A stretch of DNA of 7,163 nt from Gastranaerophilus sp045639085 (GTDB taxonomy: Bacteria; Cyanobacteriota; Vampirovibrionia; Gastranaerophilales; Gastranaerophilaceae), in the NCBI GenBank assembly GCA_045639085.1, contig JAZUCM010000055.1:1-7163 (forward strand), given 5' to 3'. How positions within the stretch are numbered: the first letter of the stretch is position 1; each line of letters starts with the position of its first letter. The notes beneath the pieces were generated by a model. It worked only from the letters and a program-made list of their open reading frames with translations. It ran no database searches and had not been told where the DNA came from. Below are positions 4,059 to 7,163 of the stretch, one piece after another. The position numbers and the translations under genes are program-made.

Positions 4059-5927
4059 TTATTTAATCTGATCTCTAAACTGCATTTGAATCATAAGTGC
4101 TTTTACATCGTCATCATTTGCGTTTATGTAAGATTCTCTGATTTGTTTTCTTTTTTCATCAGCCAGGGACTTGTTAATAGTTGCGATATTCTCAGCTATC
4201 AACGCTTCACAGTCCTCAACATCCAAACCCGAAAATGTTTCCGAAATCCCGATCATCTCAGTTATAATCTTGTGGACTTCCGGATTGTCAACAAAAGAAG
4301 TATATAATTCTTCTATCAACACCTTTACATTATTTACGGTACATGTTAATTTGTCAATTGTAGATTTTACAATTTTTAACGTTTCGTCCGAAAACTCTGT
4401 ATTGGCAATCTTTTCACTAATCTGTTTGAAATTTAAGGGGTTGTCAGCAACAAGAAAAACGCTCAACAAATTTTTTTGCGCTTTTTGAGTCGGGGAAATG
4501 TTTTTTGTTACAATTCTTGATACATCCGGCGCAGAATCTTTATCTTTTAAAGACCGTTCTTTGCGTCGAACCTCTGCCAATAGGGCTTTTTCGTCGACTT
4601 CCAGCACACCCGCAACCGTTTTTACATACTCACCGCGTACAATTTGGTTATTAATCTCTTGTAAAAACGGAATAACTCTTTTAACTAACTCCGATTTTTC
4701 TTGCGGAGTTTTGACATCTTTACGCTCTTTCAAAATGCAATCAATCTGAAAATCCAAAAGCAACGGCGCACGCTTAATATAATCACGATAACTATCCGCC
4801 CCGACAGAACGAATAAATTCATCCGGGTCTTTGCCCTCCGGCGGCGCAATAACTCGAATTTCGCAAGAATATTTATTATCCGACATAGCAAGATAGTTTT
4901 CGTCAAACTGTTTAATGCTTCCCAATCCTGTAAACGCCTCTTTTATCAACTCCGCGTTACGATTTGTCGCCTTTTGTCCGGCAGAATCCGTATCAAACGA
5001 CAAATAAATCCGACGCGCCGGTGTATATCGGGAAAGCAATTTTATGTGATCTTGAGTAAGTGAAGTTCCACAAGTCGCCACGCAATTTTTCACCCCGTGC
5101 GCTTGCGCCGAAATCACATCAAAATACCCTTCCATTAAAATCACTGCGTTTTCTTCTTTTATAGCCTCTTTTGCATGATACAAACCGTACAAAAGCCGAC
5201 TTTTATTATAAATCAACGAATCTGACGAGTTCAAATATTTCGGCGACTGTTCAGGCAAAATCGCCCTTGCACCAAACGCCACAAAATCACCGTGCTCGTT
5301 ACGAATAGGTATAATAATTCTGTTCCTAAAACGATCAATATACTTTCCATCTTTACTTGGCAACGTCAAACCCGCTTTTTCCAAAACTTCATCCGAAAAC
5401 TTTGCCTTCAAAATATCATATAAAGCGGTATACTTAGGCGACGCCAAGCCAATACCATACTCTTGAATTATATCTTTTGAAATCCCTCTATCTGCCAAAT
5501 ATTTCATCGCGTTTAGAGATTCAGGAGACTTATCCTGCAACAAATACGTCGTGTAGTATTCAGACGCTTTCGCGCAAGCCTTAACCATGTTTTCTTTAAG
5601 TTCCCTTACACCGGCGCTTGTTCCGCCACCCGCAGCCGGAAGTTCATACCCAAACTTGTCCGCAAAATCGCGCATGACTTCCATAAAACTTTTGCCATCA
5701 AGCTTCATCAAAAAGGAAATTGCGTCTCCACCCTCACCACAACTAAAACATTTATAAATCCCTAAATTAGGATTTACAGAAAATGAAGGAGTTTTTTCCT
5801 TATGAAACGGACAAAGCCCCCAGTAATGATTGCCGGACTTTTTCAATATAACTCGCTCAGATACAACTTCCAATATATCTATTCTGTCTTTAATTTTTGC
5901 TATTACTTCGCTTAGAGTATCAACCAT
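4059..5927 (-). CDS. dnaG: DNA primase DnaG
   Basis: It synthesises RNA primers for lagging-strand and restart replication, working with the DnaB helicase. The CHC2 zinc finger is complete: C39, H42, C60 and C63 within CPFH...CFSC. The RNA-polymerase core includes the RFRNRIIIPI block (199-208). The TOPRIM metal site has E266 in MEGYFD and D312/D314 in FDTDSAG, with KDPDE (366-370) further on. The C-terminal part (about 390-622) is the poorly conserved helicase-binding region. At 622 aa it has normal family length. The start MVDTLSEVIAKIK lines up with known DnaG N-termini. There is no Shine-Dalgarno; the -10 box ends only 6 bases before the ATG, so the mRNA may be leaderless. It is first gene of a dnaG-rpoD operon. 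The sequence is closest in feel to cyanobacterial/Firmicutes DnaG. Confidence 0.97.
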   Translation of the reverse strand: MVDTLSEVIAKIKDRIDILEVVSERVILKKSGNHYWGLCPFHKEKTPSFSVNPNLGIYKCFSCGEGGDAISFLMKLDGKSFMEVMRDFADKFGYELPAAGGGTSAGVRELKENMVKACAKASEYYTTYLLQDKSPESLNAMKYLADRGISKDIIQEYGIGLASPKYTALYDILKAKFSDEVLEKAGLTLPSKDGKYIDRFRNRIIIPIRNEHGDFVAFGARAILPEQSPKYLNSSDSLIYNKSRLLYGLYHAKEAIKEENAVILMEGYFDVISAQAHGVKNCVATCGTSLTQDHIKLLSRYTPARRIYLSFDTDSAGQKATNRNAELIKEAFTGLGSIKQFDENYLAMSDNKYSCEIRVIAPPEGKDPDEFIRSVGADSYRDYIKRAPLLLDFQIDCILKERKDVKTPQEKSELVKRVIPFLQEINNQIVRGEYVKTVAGVLEVDEKALLAEVRRKERSLKDKDSAPDVSRIVTKNISPTQKAQKNLLSVFLVADNPLNFKQISEKIANTEFSDETLKIVKSTIDKLTCTVNNVKVLIEELYTSFVDNPEVHKIITEMIGISETFSGLDVEDCEALIAENIATINKSLADEKRKQIRESYINANDDDVKALMIQMQFRDQIK

Positions 5928-5933
5928 AATAAT

Positions 5934-5962
5934 ATTGTACTACGAATAAAATATTTTGGCAA
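5934..5962 (-). promoter_or_regulatory. dnaG-rpoD promoter, very close to the start codon
   Basis: The minus strand reads TTGCCA (5962-5957), an exact 17-bp spacer, then TACAAT (5939-5934), each one or two mismatches from consensus. The -10 ends 6 bases before the ATG at 5927, so the start point should fall on or within a few bases of the A of ATG. Confidence 0.6.
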
Positions 5963-5967
5963 ACAAG

Positions 5968-5989
5968 CGGCGGGACAAATATCCCGCCG
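5968..5989 (-). terminator. Terminator-like hairpin after the right prepilin gene
   Basis: CGGCGGGA (5968-5975) and TCCCGCCG (5982-5989) form an 8-bp GC-rich stem with a 6-base loop. On the minus strand it is followed by CTTGTTTG, only a moderate T-tract. It would insulate dnaG from read-through and lies 5 bases upstream of the dnaG -35 box. Confidence 0.55.
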
Positions 5990-6005
5990 GAGTTAAATAT
6001 GAGGT

Positions 6006-6179
6006 TTATCGTTTAACACAACGCCGGCTGGCGCGAGCGAGCTGAGGCTGGAGCGTTTTTGCCAAAGATTGCAAATCTGTAGGCAAAACGCGAAATTGCC
6101 GTTACTTGCGAGTCGAGCAAGACAAGCCGGTTCTATACACTGGACAGACACGAGCATGAATTTAACGCTTAACACAACG
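6006..6179 (-). repeat. 138-bp hairpin-rich insert flanked by two copies of the RCVKR-stop coding tail
   Basis: The 18 bases encoding RCVKR plus TAA at the end of the right prepilin gene (6179-6162) recur at 6023-6006 with 16 of 18 identical, in the same frame, 156 bases on. The second tail is closer to the left prepilin gene's ending (17 of 18). The 138 bases between are rich in inverted repeats: 6022-6033 (CGCC/GGCG), 6053-6091, and 6105-6121 (CTTGC/GCAAG). Either an element inserted near the gene end with duplication of the target, or a third paralogue was deleted and left only its tail. Confidence 0.75.
6053..6091. repeat. Large hairpin within the 138-bp insert
   Basis: GCGTTTTTGCC (6053-6063) pairs with GGCAAAACGC (6082-6091) with a single bulged T. 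Inside, AGATT (6066-6070) pairs with AATCT (6074-6078) around GCA. No T-tract follows in the required position, so it is not a convincing terminator. Confidence 0.8.
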
Positions 6180-7163
6180 GATATTATGCTTACTTGAACG
6201 TTGATAAAGGTGATTATCACCTGCTTCAAAATACAGACGCCAAGCAGTTCCGGCCTCTCCGGCAGAAACAACCGTACCAGACCAAAAACCACCGGACGAA
6301 ATGCCCAAAAGCTCTTTGTTATAAAACATCGAAGTTAGCTCGTCCCTATTAGGCAATCTACTTTCTGAATCTTGGGCAGTACAAGCAGCCGGGCCATCAA
6401 TTTGAGTCTCAACACCTGCATTAGTAGCTAGTGGCATCGGAGCAACAACAGCCGAATCGGTAGGATATAAAGCCGTTATAAATCCTATATCTTTGCCAAT
6501 AGCATTTGGCCCCTTATTACCGTTCAAATCATAAATAAAGTTCGCGCACATTTTAGGTTGACAATAATGATTGTTATTACCCTCGATGAGCGATATACAA
6601 GAGGGGTTATAATACAGCGCAATTGTTTCACCATTTTGAGTTTCAAACGCAGCGGCCTTCGTATCAATATTTTTCTGTGGATTTTGATAAACAACTCCTC
6701 CGGCGGAAGTATTATCAAAACTACCCGTAAACAAACTATTCAGTTCAGACAACTTAGTTGGCCAAGTTTTTGTTGAGCCCGCAAGGTTTGTAAATGACGT
6801 TGCAATTCCACAATCTGCCAAATGTTCAGCGTCGCAAATATTGTTAATTTTTAGAACTTTGCTTAAACCTTCTGTGAGGAACGCTTCCGCTGCTGTGTCT
6901 TTTGTTGCTGTTACAGAACCGTCGGTGTTTGTGCCTTCGTATTCGCCGTAACCGTTTAATTGTGGCATCATGGCGATGGCTTGTGACATTCTTGCATAAA
7001 GCGCCTTTCTTTGGGTGTTCCAAGTTCGTTCGTTGATATTCGCCATCAAGCTTGGCAGAGTGATTGCCGCAACTACGCCAATAATCGTTAGCGACAATAG
7101 TATTTCTGCCATCGTAAATGCACATTGCGTCATTGCGAGCGAACGGATGTGAGCGCGGCAACC
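6162..7163 (-). CDS. Prepilin-like paralogue with DUF1566-like C-terminus, 5' end open at the window edge
   Basis: This is a probable prepilin-peptidase substrate of the same family as the gene at 291-1376. Counting from the first ATG in the window (7133), the cleavage site is CA5|F6TMAE with E10 as the invariant Glu, and a hydrophobic helix runs to about residue 30. Later landmarks are NNICD (97-101), YDLNGNKGPN (201-210), C251, SRLPNRDEL (258-266), FWSG (283-286), AWRLYFEAG (297-305) and terminal RCVKR. The ATG at 7133 lies in a CGTCATTGCGAG element, has no Shine-Dalgarno, and gives a 5-residue leader with no Lys/Arg. The frame stays open for 10 more codons to the edge, so the true start probably lies outside. 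A hairpin-rich insert follows the stop, then a terminator-like stem before dnaG. Confidence 0.85.
   Translation of the reverse strand, partial: GCRAHIRSLAMTQCAFTMAEILLSLTIIGVVAAITLPSLMANINERTWNTQRKALYARMSQAIAMMPQLNGYGEYEGTNTDGSVTATKDTAAEAFLTEGLSKVLKINNICDAEHLADCGIATSFTNLAGSTKTWPTKLSELNSLFTGSFDNTSAGGVVYQNPQKNIDTKAAAFETQNGETIALYYNPSCISLIEGNNNHYCQPKMCANFIYDLNGNKGPNAIGKDIGFITALYPTDSAVVAPMPLATNAGVETQIDGPAACTAQDSESRLPNRDELTSMFYNKELLGISSGGFWSGTVVSAGEAGTAWRLYFEAGDNHLYQRSSKHNIRCVKR
7128..7163 (+). repeat. CGTCATTGCGAG...GCGGCAACC repeat element, cut by the window edge
   Basis: The plus strand reads CGTCATTGCGAG at 7128-7139 and GCGCGGCAACC at the end. It is the same type as the element at 1310-1351, but inverted relative to the coding direction of the gene it touches. 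It is open in the frame of the prepilin-like gene and contributes the ATG at 7133. Confidence 0.75.

Noticed and set aside
4086..5063. Several plus-strand frames opposite dnaG
   Set aside because: They are antisense shadows of a conserved primase gene with no start signals of their own.
5993..6292. 99-codon minus-strand frame overlapping the end of the right prepilin gene
   Set aside because: It starts inside the well-supported prepilin gene in another frame and runs through the hairpin-rich insert; no start signal supports it.

Overview
The window looks like chromosomal DNA from a Gram-negative-type, AT-leaning, probably gut-associated bacterium. My best guess is Gastranaerophilales/Vampirovibrionia, the non-photosynthetic sister group of cyanobacteria. 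This rests on a short RpoD (366 aa) with no long region 1.1 and a DnaG whose zinc-finger region reads like cyanobacterial or Firmicutes enzymes rather than proteobacterial ones. Prepilin-like genes and a secreted cysteine-containing protein indicate an exported surface or periplasm programme. The lineage call is inference; gut Alphaproteobacteria and Elusimicrobiota are less likely alternatives, mainly because of the RpoD and DnaG types.

Layout, left to right. Positions 1-263 hold a 63/64-bp minisatellite that runs up to the 3' end of a prepilin-like gene (291-1376, minus). Positions 1377-1885 are a gene-free regulatory stretch with two diverged copies of a promoter module, an 11-bp C/G homopolymer, and a long hairpin over the ribosome binding site and start codon of that gene. 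An unrecognised small protein gene follows (1886-2326, minus). It diverges from a secreted 142-aa protein gene (2428-2856, plus), with the two promoters overlapping at their -35 boxes. A bidirectional terminator separates the latter from the convergent dnaG-rpoD operon (5927 to 2917, minus). Upstream of dnaG are a promoter, a terminator-like hairpin and a 138-bp hairpin-rich insert, then a second prepilin-like paralogue (6162 to beyond the right edge, minus).

How it works together. dnaG (primase) and rpoD (housekeeping sigma) form the conserved core operon, apparently transcribed from a promoter so close to the dnaG start that the message may be leaderless. On either side sit two paralogous prepilin-like genes. 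Their first 53 mature residues are identical while 26 of those 53 codons differ synonymously. Both have a CGTCATTGCGAG-type repeat element inside or against the leader-coding region, in opposite orientations, and both have repeats directly after their stop codons. The most unusual region is the 5' side of the left prepilin gene, where the hairpin, the homopolymer and the duplicated promoters together suggest switchable or conditional expression. That regulation is a hypothesis from sequence only.
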